A DNA stretch of 64,000 bases from a bacterium (GCA_028282845.1 JANQGY010000002.1:1-64000); one strand, 5' to 3'. Positions 1 through 9,840 are shown, counted from the first letter of the stretch. Made by a program: numbers and translations. Notes: a model not told the origin generated them from the sequence alone.

Positions 1-1
1 C

Positions 2-454
2 CATTTTGAGAATATTACCGATGCACGTATAAACGGAGCGGAAATTGGTACGAATGTTGGACTGATCAATAATAATTTAATTATTTCAACAGCTTATACC
101 TATTTAGATCCGGTTGAAATAGATGATAGCGGAGCGGTAACCGATACTTTGTCGTATCGTTTTCGGCATAATTTAATTAACTCATTAACCGGTTATTGGC
201 GCTCATTTAACGCCACAGTCGAATATCGCTATGCGAGCAGAATTGAAAGTGTGGAATTGTTTGACGAAAATCCAAATACCGGTTCGGACCTTAGAGTGCC
301 GATCCATCTATGGAATTTTTCCTTTGGCTATCAAATAAAAGAATGGGAATTCCTGTTCAGGGTAGAAAATATTTTTCAATATTATTATGTTGAATTGGAA
401 CGGAATATGTGCGAAGAACGGAATTTTTCACTGAACGTAGTAAAAACATTTTAA
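2..454 (+). CDS. TonB-dependent receptor, C-terminal part (cut by window edge)
   Basis: The reading frame is open from the left edge to a TAA at 452-454 and ends in an aromatic residue (KTF), as outer-membrane beta-barrels do. The visible part alternates polar and hydrophobic residues in amphipathic strands (for example VEYRYASRIESVELFD and WEFLFRVENIFQYYYVELE), and 'RVENIFQYYYVE' resembles the 'V.NLFN..Y.E' element near the end of TonB-dependent receptors. The plug domain and most of the barrel lie outside the window, so the substrate cannot be judged. It is followed after 31 bases by the C25 protease gene and may be co-transcribed with it. The family call is moderately sure. Confidence 0.7.
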   Translation, partial: HFENITDARINGAEIGTNVGLINNNLIISTAYTYLDPVEIDDSGAVTDTLSYRFRHNLINSLTGYWRSFNATVEYRYASRIESVELFDENPNTGSDLRVPIHLWNFSFGYQIKEWEFLFRVENIFQYYYVELERNMCEERNFSLNVVKTF

Positions 455-485
455 TATTAAATGAACATTTAGTTCTTAACAGATA

Positions 486-3400
486 ATGCGGAAAGTTGCA
501 CTATTAATTTTTTTAGGCAATTTGGTGTTTTCACAGAATGCCGTACAGATCAAAGCCAACACAGCCGGACAGTTAATCATTGAAGTATCAATTGACTCTG
601 CTTGGATCTCATCCAAAGATAATTTAGTTAAGACTAAACCGGACTTAACCAGCTATCTGCATCCCGGTTCACCGATAATTCCTTACTGGGAAGATGTTTT
701 TGTAGGATTACCGGCTGATGCACAAATCCAAATCTATCAGGGTGAAACGTTAGCATTAGGTAATTATAAACCTACTATTTCAGGTCCCGAACAGGCCAAA
801 GGAGCCGAATTTAAAATACCTGTTTCAGAACCATACAAAGGAACTTTTGATAAGAATTTGTTTAGATTGTCAGCGGTAAAAGATGTGAATAATCTACAAG
901 CTTCTAAAGTTGAAATATTTCCATTTCAAATAAATAATGGTTTATTGTCGGTTACTAAAACTTTTTCGGTTCAAATTACCTGGAGTACTGCTAAGCAATA
1001 CATGACAGCGCAACAATTATCGCTTATTGCGTCGCCCGAAATATTCCGTGCTCGAAGTCTCAAAAAAACAGTAGATAATAAAATCCCCGAATATCAATTT
1101 TTTCCGAATATCGCTAAAGTAACTATCGATAATACCGGTTGGTACCGAATTAGCAATAATGAGTTACTTGATAAAGGAATTGATTTTTCCGGAATAACCG
1201 CAAATACAATCAGATTGTGGAATAAAGATGATGAAATTCGGCTGTACATAGAACTTGGTGATGACGGTGTTTTCAACGCCGATGATGTTCTGATTTTTCG
1301 CGGTAGAAAAAATCCATCGCCGGAATGGGCTGATTATGATAACAATTTCTACACCGATGACAATATTTATTGGTTAACATGGGGAACCGGTAACGGTTTG
1401 CGCTATAGTGATTCAAATGTTGCGCCGGCGTTGCCCATCAATGATGTAATCAGACCGGTCAATTTCATTGATACGCTAAAAGTTGAACGGGATGACAAAT
1501 ATGTCAGGATACCCAAAATAGATGAGTATATCTTTCAGACTTGGGATGTAATTGATCATTTTTTCATGCTGCCTCAAATAATTGTTAGTGGACCATTTGA
1601 CTTTAACTTTCAACTTGACAGCCCGGATATTACAAGCCAAGCTGGCTTTGACATTGAAGTGCAAGTCCGCGGAATGACCACGATGACTCATGATCTTGAT
1701 ATATACATTAATAATAATCTGATTGGAGATGCACAGTGGTCTGCCCGTGCCGCCCGTAAGATCAATATTTCAAATATAGCTTGTTCATATTTGGTTGACG
1801 GTGTAAATACGCTTTCCTTAGTGCTTTCACCGGACGATCCATCTGCCAACGATCTGATTTATTTAAATTGGTTTGAACTGAATTATCCGAGATTATTTGA
1901 AACCGATTCGGACTATATTAAATTTTCCGATAAAACTAATTCGGGGCAAATGACACAATTTGAAATATCAGGTTTCACGAATGACAATATATATTTAATG
2001 AAAAATGAAGAGGAGATTTTAACCGGTTATCAACAGGAAAATGATGGCAAAATTGTCTTTCAGGACAAAAATACGAATCCGGCAACCTATGAAATATTTT
2101 CAGAAAATACATTACTATCAGCTAAAGATATTAGTCTTGAATCACCGATCTTAAATGTGTTGGAGGACATCAGTAACGAATATGTGATAGTGGCACCGGA
2201 TTCCTTTTTTACCATTTTGGAGCCACTTGTGAACTATCATGATGCCGTACTAGTTGATATTGAAGAAATATATCGCCAATATTCTTACGGCGTATTATCG
2301 CCCTATGGGCTAAAATCATTCTTGGAGGATATTTATTATGAAAACGGGCAAAAATTAAAATATGTTCTCCTGGCGATGACCTGTGACGAAATTGATTGGT
2401 GGAATGGCAGATTTAATCGTATTCCCTCAATTCCGGGAATGTTCATCTATACTTATGACATGGGAGTTGTTGTCTGTGATCATTGGTACGGTAGTTTCAG
2501 TACTGAATTTTGGGTGCCGCAACTGAATGTCGGGCGTTTCCCGATCAGTTCTAAGGCGGAACTACAGAATATAGTGGACAAGACAATGAATCATCATACG
2601 CGTGGTGAATATATTTGGGATAACAACATTTTGTTGATCGGTGGCACCGAAATAGGATTCAATTATCAGAATGAATCGCTGCTCGATAATATTAAGCAGA
2701 GTGGCAATTTCATCTCGAGACTTTATATAGCGCAGGCTTCCGATGATTCAACTTTTTACGGCACAGCCGATACCCTCGCTGATCATTTCTCAAGAGGTAT
2801 GGCGTATATCAACTTCTTTGGGCACGGCGGAGGCCGAGTGTGGGAAGATAACGGATTATTAACTTTCTCGAATATTAATAATTTGGATAACGCCCGGAAA
2901 TTGCCATTCATTACCAGTATGTCATGCCATACCGGAGATTTTTCTTATGCCAATGCATTAAGTCGCAGAATGGTGGAATATCCGGATGGTGGCGCACTTG
3001 CCTGGTACTCTGCCAGTGGTTTGGGATGGTATTACAATGATTATTATATGACTATTCCATTGCAAGATGTGCTATTCTCCGAAACGGACTTATCAATTGG
3101 TGAGATAATAAATCTTGCCAAAACAAAATATTATATTGGGTATTCGACCGCTTATCCTAAGCTAGCCGGTTCACAAGTTTATCAATATAACTTGATCGGT
3201 GATCCGGCAACAAAATTAAAGAATCCCTCATTTGAGAAGGTAAGCATTGATCCCTTGGACCCTGAACAGGAGGAAACAATTGAACTTGCTCCTGCCACAA
3301 CTAATACTGATTCATTATATTATCAAATATTCTTACCGGATAATCATTCACTAAATCATTCAATATTATTGGATAACACCGAACCGTATGAACTAACCTT

Positions 3401-5126
3401 GAATGAAAATCTAAAAAAGGGACACTACAGCTTAAATCTTGCCTATAAATCGGATGGAGAACTAATTAATTCATCGCAGCATTTTTCAATAGCAGGTTCC
3501 TACATCAATATAATCGGTACTGAGCCGGTAAATCCTACCATCTGTGATTCGATTCAAATATTCACTGAAGTAGTTGATCGAAATGGTGTTGCGACCGTAC
3601 AATTATTTGTCAATAATGAGTATTGGTCGGATATGGTCCTGAATGAATCTAATATTTACGAATCAGCTCTATTGATACCACCACAACCGAGCGGGAAAAT
3701 ATTAAACATATCTTGTCAAGCAATTGATGCTATTAATGACACTACCGAGAGTTTAGTGTTCCCGATTAGTATCGGTGAAATACCGGATATTTCACCGGTT
3801 GCCGGGCAATTTCAAGTAGATGAAACAATCAATATAACTGTGGATATTGAGAGCGCAACGGATACGCCGGTTGAAGTGTTTTCAGACTTATACATACTGA
3901 ACAATGAAACTTGGCAACTCATCGGGCAGGATACAATTTTTATAAATGGTAAAGAGATTCAACAGGCAGTATTCTCCAATTTTTTTCCGGCCGGAGTAAA
4001 TGAATACCAGGTAATTACCAATGCTAATCTTAGCTGTCAATCAACAAATATTGTTTCCGACGATACCTTATACTTCGAGTTGGAAACAAACGCATTTTGG
4101 GTTACTCCCGAAATTGGCAGTACTGAAGATGGTATTAAACACGCTAAAGTCAGTATCGAAAACATCGCGGTTGAAGTGCCGCCAGGTGAAGTCGAGCAAG
4201 CACAAATATTGGAAATTAAGAAGCTGAAAGAGGTAAATATTTTGTCTCAGCCCGATTTTAGTACGCTGAAAATTAATAAAGATTATGAAGGTTTTGAGAT
4301 TATTGCCGATAATATAGCTTATACTGTTACTTGGCAACTTGATTCTGTAATTAACGATTATGCGAAAAATCTATTTCAATATTTTGCTGATTTTCAAGTA
4401 TGGTTAGCGCTTGAGTTTTTATTTCAGAATGACAGTACGATACTTTTTCAATCATTTGATTCGGCAATCTATTCCTTCTTAGAAACAAATGATGTGGAAA
4501 AACCAACTTTGACGGCGAGCGTTAACAATCAGGAATATTTAGAGAATATATTAATTGGTAAAAATCCCGACATACAAATATCGGTATATGATAAAAACGG
4601 GCTTGATTTCAGAAAGGCTAATATTGAATTTGGCATAAATGATCAGCCCATTGATGATTTTGAATATGAAATCAGCGGATCTGCCAATAACTTAAATTTT
4701 GATTTTTCGCCGTATCTTACACCGCTTGATTCTAATATTACCGTTCTGATAAACGATGCTTCCGGTAATCAATCCGATACGTTTAGAATAGCATTTGCCG
4801 TAAGTGAAAAATTGGATGTTTTGGACTACGGAAATTTCCCGAATCCATTTACCAACCGAACAGTATTTGCATACGAATTAACCGAGGAAGCCGATGTTTT
4901 GACAATCACAATTTATAGTGTGGAAGGCCGGCGGATTAGGCGACTAACCGATGATGATATAATAACCGGACCAAGCATGAACCTGCCGGGTTACCATGAG
5001 GTCAATTGGGATGGTAGAAATAAGGATGGAATTGCCGTTGATAACGGTAATTATTTTTATCAAATACGGGCAAAAAAGAATAAAAAATCCATTATCAAAA
5101 ACGGAAAAATCGTCAGAGCAAAATAG
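486..5126 (+). CDS. Secreted gingipain-like cysteine protease (peptidase family C25) with FlgD-like C-terminal domain
   Basis: A 1546-residue protein with an N-terminal signal peptide (MRKVALLIFLGNLVFSQ). The C25 domain occupies roughly residues 560-960. The catalytic pair is visible as His780 in 'NFFGHGGGRVW' and Cys814 in 'ITSMSCHTGDF', the usual His...Cys order. Ig-like beta-rich segments follow. The last 110 residues start with 'YGNFPNPFTNRTVFAYEL' and contain 'VNWDGRNKDG' and 'NGNYFYQIRAKK', a FlgD-type/type IX sorting-like domain. It is therefore probably exported across the outer membrane and cell-attached or released. Overall architecture (propeptide, C25, CTD) also fits PorU, the type IX sortase, but PorU is usually 1100-1300 residues, so I keep the broader name. 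No type IX core genes are in the window. Confidence 0.88.
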   Translation: MRKVALLIFLGNLVFSQNAVQIKANTAGQLIIEVSIDSAWISSKDNLVKTKPDLTSYLHPGSPIIPYWEDVFVGLPADAQIQIYQGETLALGNYKPTISGPEQAKGAEFKIPVSEPYKGTFDKNLFRLSAVKDVNNLQASKVEIFPFQINNGLLSVTKTFSVQITWSTAKQYMTAQQLSLIASPEIFRARSLKKTVDNKIPEYQFFPNIAKVTIDNTGWYRISNNELLDKGIDFSGITANTIRLWNKDDEIRLYIELGDDGVFNADDVLIFRGRKNPSPEWADYDNNFYTDDNIYWLTWGTGNGLRYSDSNVAPALPINDVIRPVNFIDTLKVERDDKYVRIPKIDEYIFQTWDVIDHFFMLPQIIVSGPFDFNFQLDSPDITSQAGFDIEVQVRGMTTMTHDLDIYINNNLIGDAQWSARAARKINISNIACSYLVDGVNTLSLVLSPDDPSANDLIYLNWFELNYPRLFETDSDYIKFSDKTNSGQMTQFEISGFTNDNIYLMKNEEEILTGYQQENDGKIVFQDKNTNPATYEIFSENTLLSAKDISLESPILNVLEDISNEYVIVAPDSFFTILEPLVNYHDAVLVDIEEIYRQYSYGVLSPYGLKSFLEDIYYENGQKLKYVLLAMTCDEIDWWNGRFNRIPSIPGMFIYTYDMGVVVCDHWYGSFSTEFWVPQLNVGRFPISSKAELQNIVDKTMNHHTRGEYIWDNNILLIGGTEIGFNYQNESLLDNIKQSGNFISRLYIAQASDDSTFYGTADTLADHFSRGMAYINFFGHGGGRVWEDNGLLTFSNINNLDNARKLPFITSMSCHTGDFSYANALSRRMVEYPDGGALAWYSASGLGWYYNDYYMTIPLQDVLFSETDLSIGEIINLAKTKYYIGYSTAYPKLAGSQVYQYNLIGDPATKLKNPSFEKVSIDPLDPEQEETIELAPATTNTDSLYYQIFLPDNHSLNHSILLDNTEPYELTLNENLKKGHYSLNLAYKSDGELINSSQHFSIAGSYINIIGTEPVNPTICDSIQIFTEVVDRNGVATVQLFVNNEYWSDMVLNESNIYESALLIPPQPSGKILNISCQAIDAINDTTESLVFPISIGEIPDISPVAGQFQVDETINITVDIESATDTPVEVFSDLYILNNETWQLIGQDTIFINGKEIQQAVFSNFFPAGVNEYQVITNANLSCQSTNIVSDDTLYFELETNAFWVTPEIGSTEDGIKHAKVSIENIAVEVPPGEVEQAQILEIKKLKEVNILSQPDFSTLKINKDYEGFEIIADNIAYTVTWQLDSVINDYAKNLFQYFADFQVWLALEFLFQNDSTILFQSFDSAIYSFLETNDVEKPTLTASVNNQEYLENILIGKNPDIQISVYDKNGLDFRKANIEFGINDQPIDDFEYEISGSANNLNFDFSPYLTPLDSNITVLINDASGNQSDTFRIAFAVSEKLDVLDYGNFPNPFTNRTVFAYELTEEADVLTITIYSVEGRRIRRLTDDDIITGPSMNLPGYHEVNWDGRNKDGIAVDNGNYFYQIRAKKNKKSIIKNGKIVRAK

Positions 5127-5210
5127 GTCACAATGCTTCTGACAGGTCGGAATACGGTTGGTTGGCATACGCTATCAACTGTAAATTTATAGTCTAAAAT
5201 TGAGAGTAAT

Positions 5211-5954
5211 ATGTCCGGTCATAGCAAATGGTCAACAATCAAACGCAAGAAGGGTGCAGCCGATGCCAAGCGCGGTAAAATCTTTACGACACTTATAAAG
5301 GAAATTACCATTGCGGCACGCCTTGGCGGCGGTGATGAATCGGCTAATCCGCGCCTGCGTCAGGCGATTGATAAAGCCAAAGGAGCCAACATGCCGGCGG
5401 ATAACATTAAACGCGCGATCCAAAAAGGTACCGGAGAATTGCCCGGAACAAGCTATGACGAATATGTTTACGAAGGATATGGTCCTGCCGGCGTTGCAAT
5501 AATGATGGAAGTGCTGACCGATAATAAAAATCGTACCGTAGCTGAAATACGTCATTTAATGACCAAACATGGTGGCAATCTCGGTGAAAACGGCAGTGTG
5601 TCATGGATGTTTAATAAAAAAGGACAGATCATCATTGAAAAGGGCGGACAGAACGAAGATTCGATGCTTGAGACAGCTTTGGAATGCGGTGCCGAAGATT
5701 TTGAGACAGAAGATGAAGAATTCATTATCACAACCGATCCCTCGGAATTAATGGAAGTGCGCGATCAGTTACAATCCAAAGGCATGGAAATAAAGTCGGC
5801 TGAAGTCGAATTAATTCCAAACAATTTGCAGTCGGTAGAACAAAAAGATGTTGATAAAGTACTAAATTTGTTGGAAGTATTGGAAGACCATGAGGATATC
5901 AAAAATGTCTATGCCAATTTTGATATTGATGAAAAATTAATAGCTGATAACTAA
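5211..5954 (+). CDS. yebC: YebC/PmpR-family protein (TACO1 family)
   Basis: A 247-residue cytoplasmic protein beginning MSGHSKWSTIKRKKGAADAK, the hallmark start of this family, followed by 'NPRLRQAIDKAKGANMPADN' and 'VYEGYGPAGVAIMMEVLTDN'. Members act as transcriptional regulators and, as recently understood, as translation factors that relieve ribosome stalling at proline-rich stretches. Length is normal. It lies 7 bases upstream of ruvC, and the order yebC-ruvC-ruvA is common in bacteria, often with ruvB close by; ruvB is not here. Confidence 0.96.
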   Translation: MSGHSKWSTIKRKKGAADAKRGKIFTTLIKEITIAARLGGGDESANPRLRQAIDKAKGANMPADNIKRAIQKGTGELPGTSYDEYVYEGYGPAGVAIMMEVLTDNKNRTVAEIRHLMTKHGGNLGENGSVSWMFNKKGQIIIEKGGQNEDSMLETALECGAEDFETEDEEFIITTDPSELMEVRDQLQSKGMEIKSAEVELIPNNLQSVEQKDVDKVLNLLEVLEDHEDIKNVYANFDIDEKLIADN

Positions 5955-5961
5955 TAATTGA

Positions 5962-6432
5962 ATGGTAATTATAGGAATAGATCCGGGCATTCGTAAAACA
6001 GGATTCGGAGTGATCAAAAAGAGGCGAGAATTAACAGTATTGAGCTTAGGAACGATAACTCCACCAACTAAGGAAAGCATGGCTGAAAGACTAAAATACC
6101 TTTATTCTGATGCATTGGAGCTGATCAAAAAATATAAACCGGATTTATTGGCAATTGAGAGTACTTTTCATCAGAAAAATGTAAGATCAGCTTTGATCTT
6201 AGGGCAAGCCAAAGGCGCAATTTTATTGGCAGCAGCAAATTCTAACGTTGCAACTGTCGAATACGCGCCGCGAAAAGTTAAATCCGCCGTCGTTGGAAAC
6301 GGTTCGGCAACCAAGGAGCAGGTTCTGTATATGATTAAAAGAATTTTTAATATCGAAAATATGCCTAAGGAGTACGATGTTTCGGATGCTTTGGCAGTCG
6401 CTTATTGCGGATTAACCAATCGCGGTATTTAA
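5962..6432 (+). CDS. ruvC: Crossover junction endodeoxyribonuclease RuvC
   Basis: A 156-residue Holliday-junction resolvase that nicks the junction symmetrically after RuvAB branch migration. The acidic active-site elements are present: Asp in 'IGIDPGIRKTGFG' near the N-terminus, Glu in 'LLAIESTFH', and the C-terminal 'DVSDALAVAYC' with two aspartates. Length is typical (about 160-175). Its stop codon overlaps the first base of the ruvA ATG, indicating translational coupling. Confidence 0.96.
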   Translation: MVIIGIDPGIRKTGFGVIKKRRELTVLSLGTITPPTKESMAERLKYLYSDALELIKKYKPDLLAIESTFHQKNVRSALILGQAKGAILLAAANSNVATVEYAPRKVKSAVVGNGSATKEQVLYMIKRIFNIENMPKEYDVSDALAVAYCGLTNRGI

Positions 6433-7028
6433 TGATGATTGATTCATTAAAAGGCAAACTGTTAATTAAGGATCCAACCTTTGCAGTTATTGACCTTAAT
6501 GGCCTTCGTTTGAGAGTGAATGTCAGTATTGCAACTTTTGAGAAATTGCCATTGCATTCTGAGTCTGTTGATCTGCTAACTTATCTACACGTTAGAGAAG
6601 ATATTCTGGATCTATACGGATTTGCGATTGAAGAAGAACGCGATATTTTTTTAAAACTAATCAACGTAAGCGGGATTGGTCCGCGTTCGGCGATTACGAT
6701 TTTATCGGGTGCAACACCCGCTGATTTTAAGAATCGTATTATTTCGGAAGATGTGAATTCCTTAACCGTGATCCCGGGCATCGGGCCTAAAACTGCTAAG
6801 CGCATTATCCTTGAACTAAAAGAAAAATTTATCGGTGAAGATGCCGACGTTTCCAACCTGATCGGTGCCGAGCAAAGCACGGCAGAAATTAAAGATGTTG
6901 TGCAGGCTTTATTATCGCTTGGGTACAAGCGGGTACAAATTGATCAAGCGTTGAAAAAAATCAAAGCGGAGGGTGCGCTTGAAGGGAGTATTGAAAAGAT
7001 CATTAAACAAGCATTAACAAAAATGTAA
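6432..7028 (+). CDS. ruvA: Holliday junction branch migration subunit RuvA
   Basis: RuvA binds the four-way junction and loads the RuvB motor. I start it at ATG 6432 (MMIDSLKGKLL...), giving 198 residues, the usual length; the frame is open further upstream but that would overlap ruvC. Domain I is an OB fold. Domain II carries two helix-hairpin-helix motifs ('VSGIGPRSAITILSG' and 'IPGIGPKTAKRIILELKEK'). The C-terminal three-helix domain ('VVQALLSLGYKRVQIDQAL') contacts RuvB. Confidence 0.95.
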   Translation: MMIDSLKGKLLIKDPTFAVIDLNGLRLRVNVSIATFEKLPLHSESVDLLTYLHVREDILDLYGFAIEEERDIFLKLINVSGIGPRSAITILSGATPADFKNRIISEDVNSLTVIPGIGPKTAKRIILELKEKFIGEDADVSNLIGAEQSTAEIKDVVQALLSLGYKRVQIDQALKKIKAEGALEGSIEKIIKQALTKM

Positions 7029-7040
7029 TTAGGAGATAAT

Positions 7041-8285
7041 ATGTCGATTGTTAAACCATTTCGCGGATTGAGACCAAAGCCGGAGTATGCTAAGGATATT
7101 GCCTCACCGCCCTACGATGTTTTGAATGCCAAAGAAGCCCGAGCCATTGTTGAGAAAAATCCAAATTCATTTTTAAGGGTAAATAAGGCGGAATTAGAAT
7201 TCGACGACAATGTCGATCAATATTCTGACGAGGTTTATCAAAAAGGGAAAGATAATCTGCAAAGATTGAGTGCTTTAGGGTTAATGGAACGTGAAGCAAG
7301 TCCCTGTTTTTATTTGTATAGAATCACAATGGATGGCAATAGTCAAACCGGATTGGTTGCCCTCAATTCAGTAGATGAATACGACCGCGGTTTGATAAAA
7401 AAACATGAACATACGCGCCCCGAAAAAGTAAATGACCGTGCCAATCATATTGAATATCTCGGAGCACAAGTGGGACCGGTATTCTCAACTTTCCGCTATG
7501 ATAAAAGTATTGCCGAACAGTTTAAACGCCTAACGGCTGTAGAACCATTCATAAACTTCGTTGCTGACGATGGTATACTGCATGAACTGTGGATCATCAA
7601 GAATGAAGCCGATGTTAATGGAATTATCAAAGCATTTGATAATTTGCCACATACCTATATAGCGGATGGTCATCATCGCAGTCAATCTGCTTCGGAAGTT
7701 TGTCGCCGTGCCAAGGCAAAGAACCGAAATCATACCGGTGACGAAAATTATAATTATTTCTTGAATGTGCTTTTCCCCGATACTGAATTGAATATTTTAC
7801 CATATAATCGTGTAGTTAATGATCTAAATGGTTTAACAGTTGAGCAAATTCTTGAAAAAGCATCCGAAAAGTTTGAAGTATCAGAGGTAGATGAAGAAAT
7901 ATCACCTAAAGAATTGCATACATTCGGATTGTATATTAATGGTAGATGGTATCTATTAAGACCAAAAGAAGGAACCTTTGATCCAAATGATCCGACCGGT
8001 TCAATTGATGCAGCAATTTTGGGAAATAATTTTATAGATCCGATATTGGACATCAGTGATCCTAAAACTGATAAAAGAATAAATTTTGTTGGAGGGATCC
8101 GCGGTACACAGGAATTGGTCAAATTAGTTGATTCGGGCGAATACAAATTAGCATTTTCATTGTATTCGACATCAATCAAACAATTATTGGATGTTGCCGA
8201 TGCAGGGCAAGTAATGCCGCCTAAGTCAACTTGGTTTGAGCCTAAGCTTAGAAGTGGGTTAGTAGTAAACTTGTTAGATTGGTAG
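7041..8285 (+). CDS. DUF1015 family protein
   Basis: A 414-residue protein starting MSIVKPFRGLRPKPEYAKDI and containing 'SPPYDVLNAKEA', 'HEHTRPEKVNDR' and 'YIADGHHRSQSA', all typical of DUF1015, a family of unknown reaction widely found beside serine biosynthesis genes in FCB bacteria. It has a good ribosome site (TTAGGAGATAAT) before ATG 7041. The conserved GHHR and HEHT motifs suggest an enzyme, but no activity is established. Here it is followed by the serA- and serC-like genes, which supports some link to serine/phosphoserine metabolism. Confidence 0.93.
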   Translation: MSIVKPFRGLRPKPEYAKDIASPPYDVLNAKEARAIVEKNPNSFLRVNKAELEFDDNVDQYSDEVYQKGKDNLQRLSALGLMEREASPCFYLYRITMDGNSQTGLVALNSVDEYDRGLIKKHEHTRPEKVNDRANHIEYLGAQVGPVFSTFRYDKSIAEQFKRLTAVEPFINFVADDGILHELWIIKNEADVNGIIKAFDNLPHTYIADGHHRSQSASEVCRRAKAKNRNHTGDENYNYFLNVLFPDTELNILPYNRVVNDLNGLTVEQILEKASEKFEVSEVDEEISPKELHTFGLYINGRWYLLRPKEGTFDPNDPTGSIDAAILGNNFIDPILDISDPKTDKRINFVGGIRGTQELVKLVDSGEYKLAFSLYSTSIKQLLDVADAGQVMPPKSTWFEPKLRSGLVVNLLDW

Positions 8286-8317
8286 AATACGAAGTAGAAT
8301 ATTAGTGCAGTTGTAAA

Positions 8318-8415
8318 GTGGTTATGTAATTGTCATGCAGTGGAAATTCAGTAATCATACAATTGAATACAATGAATGATAATTGTATGACTGTTGTCTG
8401 ACAATTGTTTAGTTG
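8318..8415. repeat. Degenerate intergenic repeats between DUF1015 and serA
   Basis: This spacer contains several copies, in both orientations, of a short element built from CAATTGTAT and ACTGCATGACAA, for example ATGATAATTGTATGACTG near 8372 and the complement of CACTGCATGACAATTACAT near 8330. Related copies lie in the next two spacers (about 9386-9425 and 9806-9840). Confidence 0.45.
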
Positions 8416-8499
8416 TTGAGTATCCGCAGAAATTTAAATTGAACAAATAATAATGATATTGGGAAAAATTAAAATGAATAAAATCAGGAGAATTATAAT

Positions 8500-9372
8500 A
8501 TGTTAATTCTATTATCAGATGCATTTGATCCGGGTTTGCCGGATAAATTGGAAAAATTTGGTGAAGTAACCGATGATAAAGAACGTCTTGCTGAAGCCGA
8601 AGTAGTTTTGATCAGGAGTAAAACGAAAGTAACCAAAGAATACATTGATTCTGCACCAAACTTAAAATTGGTAATCCGTGGCGGAGTGGGGCTTGATAAT
8701 GTTGATCTTGTTTACGCCAAAGAAAAGGGAATTACTGTACATAATACGGCAGCAGCATCATCAGTTGCCGTTGCCGAATTAGCCTTCGCCTTAATGATCG
8801 CAACTACCAATCATGTAGTTGTAGCCGATAAGTCAATGCGCGAGGGACAGTGGATCAAAAAACAGCTCAAACGAACCGAGTTATACAAAAAGACGCTTGG
8901 TATAATTGGAATGGGACGGATTGCAACGGAACTTGCTATTCGCGCTAAAGCATTCGGTATGGAGATAGTTGCCTATGATCCATTTGTTGAACAGTCAGAT
9001 TATGCCGAGATGAAGCCAACCTTACAAGAGTTGTTGGAAGTATCTGATTATGTTTCGATGCACCTACCATTGACCGATGATACCAAAGGATTGATTAACG
9101 CTGAAACGCTTAAATATTTCAAAGATGGCGCTTATTTGATCAATACCGGTCGCGGAAAAACAATTGTGGAAGAAGATGTGGTTGAGGCATTAAAAAGTGG
9201 AAAATTAAAAGGATTTGGCAATGATGTTTGGTATTCTGATCCGCCGGAAAAAAATCCATTTATTGATGCTCCGAACGTAACTATGATTCCGCATCTTGGT
9301 GCTTCAACCAAAGAAAATCTCCTTAGGATTGGAGATATTATTGAAGAATTGATTGGGGAGTATATAAAATAG
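8500..9372 (+). CDS. serA: D-3-phosphoglycerate dehydrogenase-like 2-hydroxyacid dehydrogenase (short form)
   Basis: A 290-residue NAD-dependent dehydrogenase. It has the Rossmann motif 'LGIIGMGRIATELA', the substrate Arg in 'VIRGGVGLDNVD', 'LINTGRGKTIVEEDVV', and the catalytic His in 'IPHLGASTKEN'. There is no C-terminal ACT or ASB regulatory domain, so it is the short type expected not to be feedback-inhibited by serine through ACT. Position upstream of serC supports 3-phosphoglycerate oxidation, the first step of serine synthesis; another 2-hydroxyacid substrate is possible. A ribosome site (AGGAGAATT) precedes ATG 8500. Confidence 0.85.
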   Translation: MLILLSDAFDPGLPDKLEKFGEVTDDKERLAEAEVVLIRSKTKVTKEYIDSAPNLKLVIRGGVGLDNVDLVYAKEKGITVHNTAAASSVAVAELAFALMIATTNHVVVADKSMREGQWIKKQLKRTELYKKTLGIIGMGRIATELAIRAKAFGMEIVAYDPFVEQSDYAEMKPTLQELLEVSDYVSMHLPLTDDTKGLINAETLKYFKDGAYLINTGRGKTIVEEDVVEALKSGKLKGFGNDVWYSDPPEKNPFIDAPNVTMIPHLGASTKENLLRIGDIIEELIGEYIK

Positions 9373-9385
9373 ATAAAACTATGGT

Positions 9386-9425
9386 AATGCGACAGTGATA
9401 CGATTGTCATACAATAGTAAAATAG
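9386..9425. repeat. Copy of the serA-region intergenic repeat (inverted)
   Basis: The complement of this spacer reads ATGACAATCGTATCACTG then TCGCAT, which aligns with ATGATAATTGTATGACTG at about 8372 and with ATGACAATTGTAT at about 9808. Two copies therefore flank the S23 gene. Confidence 0.4.
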
Positions 9426-9450
9426 TTGATTAGAAATTGGAAGAAATAAA

Positions 9451-9813
9451 TTGAAATTAGAGGATTTACGGATATATCAATTGTCAATGGAATTGGGCGA
9501 GAAAGTATGGCAAATTGTTGCTGAATGGAAGTATTTTGAAAAAGATACGATTGGTAAGCAATTAATTCGCTCAACTGATTCGATTTCTGCCAATATTAGT
9601 GAAGGGTTTGGTAGGTTTCATTATCAGGATTCAAAACGATTTTATTATATTGCTCGTGGTTCATTATCCGAAACTAAGACTTGGTTGACCAAATCGTATA
9701 ATCGAAATCTAATTTCCGAAATAGCTTATAATGATTTTAATTCCGGTTTACAGGATATAAGTGTTAAGTTAAATAATTATATCAAGACAATCGGAAAAAC
9801 CAACAATGAATGA
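9451..9813 (+). CDS. Four-helix-bundle protein, S23/IVP family
   Basis: A 120-residue protein starting with TTG (9451) behind a GGAAGAAATAAA leader. Motifs 'LEDLRIYQLSMELGEKVW', 'LIRSTDSISANISEGFGR' and 'FYYIARGSLSETKTWL' are typical of the S23 family, named for proteins encoded in 23S rRNA intervening sequences and also found as free-standing genes. The role is unknown; structural homologues form pentamers. It separates serA from serC, which are adjacent in many FCB genomes, and is flanked by related short repeats, so it may have been inserted there. Confidence 0.85.
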   Translation: MKLEDLRIYQLSMELGEKVWQIVAEWKYFEKDTIGKQLIRSTDSISANISEGFGRFHYQDSKRFYYIARGSLSETKTWLTKSYNRNLISEIAYNDFNSGLQDISVKLNNYIKTIGKTNNE

Positions 9814-9840
9814 CAATTGTATTTCAACTGCATGACAAAG
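9806..9840. repeat. Copy of the serA-region intergenic repeat
   Basis: ATGACAATTGTATTTCAACT followed by GCATGACAA. It shares CAATTGTAT and ACTGCATGACAA with the spacer upstream of serA (complement of about 8318-8367). It overlaps the last bases of the S23 gene. Confidence 0.4.
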
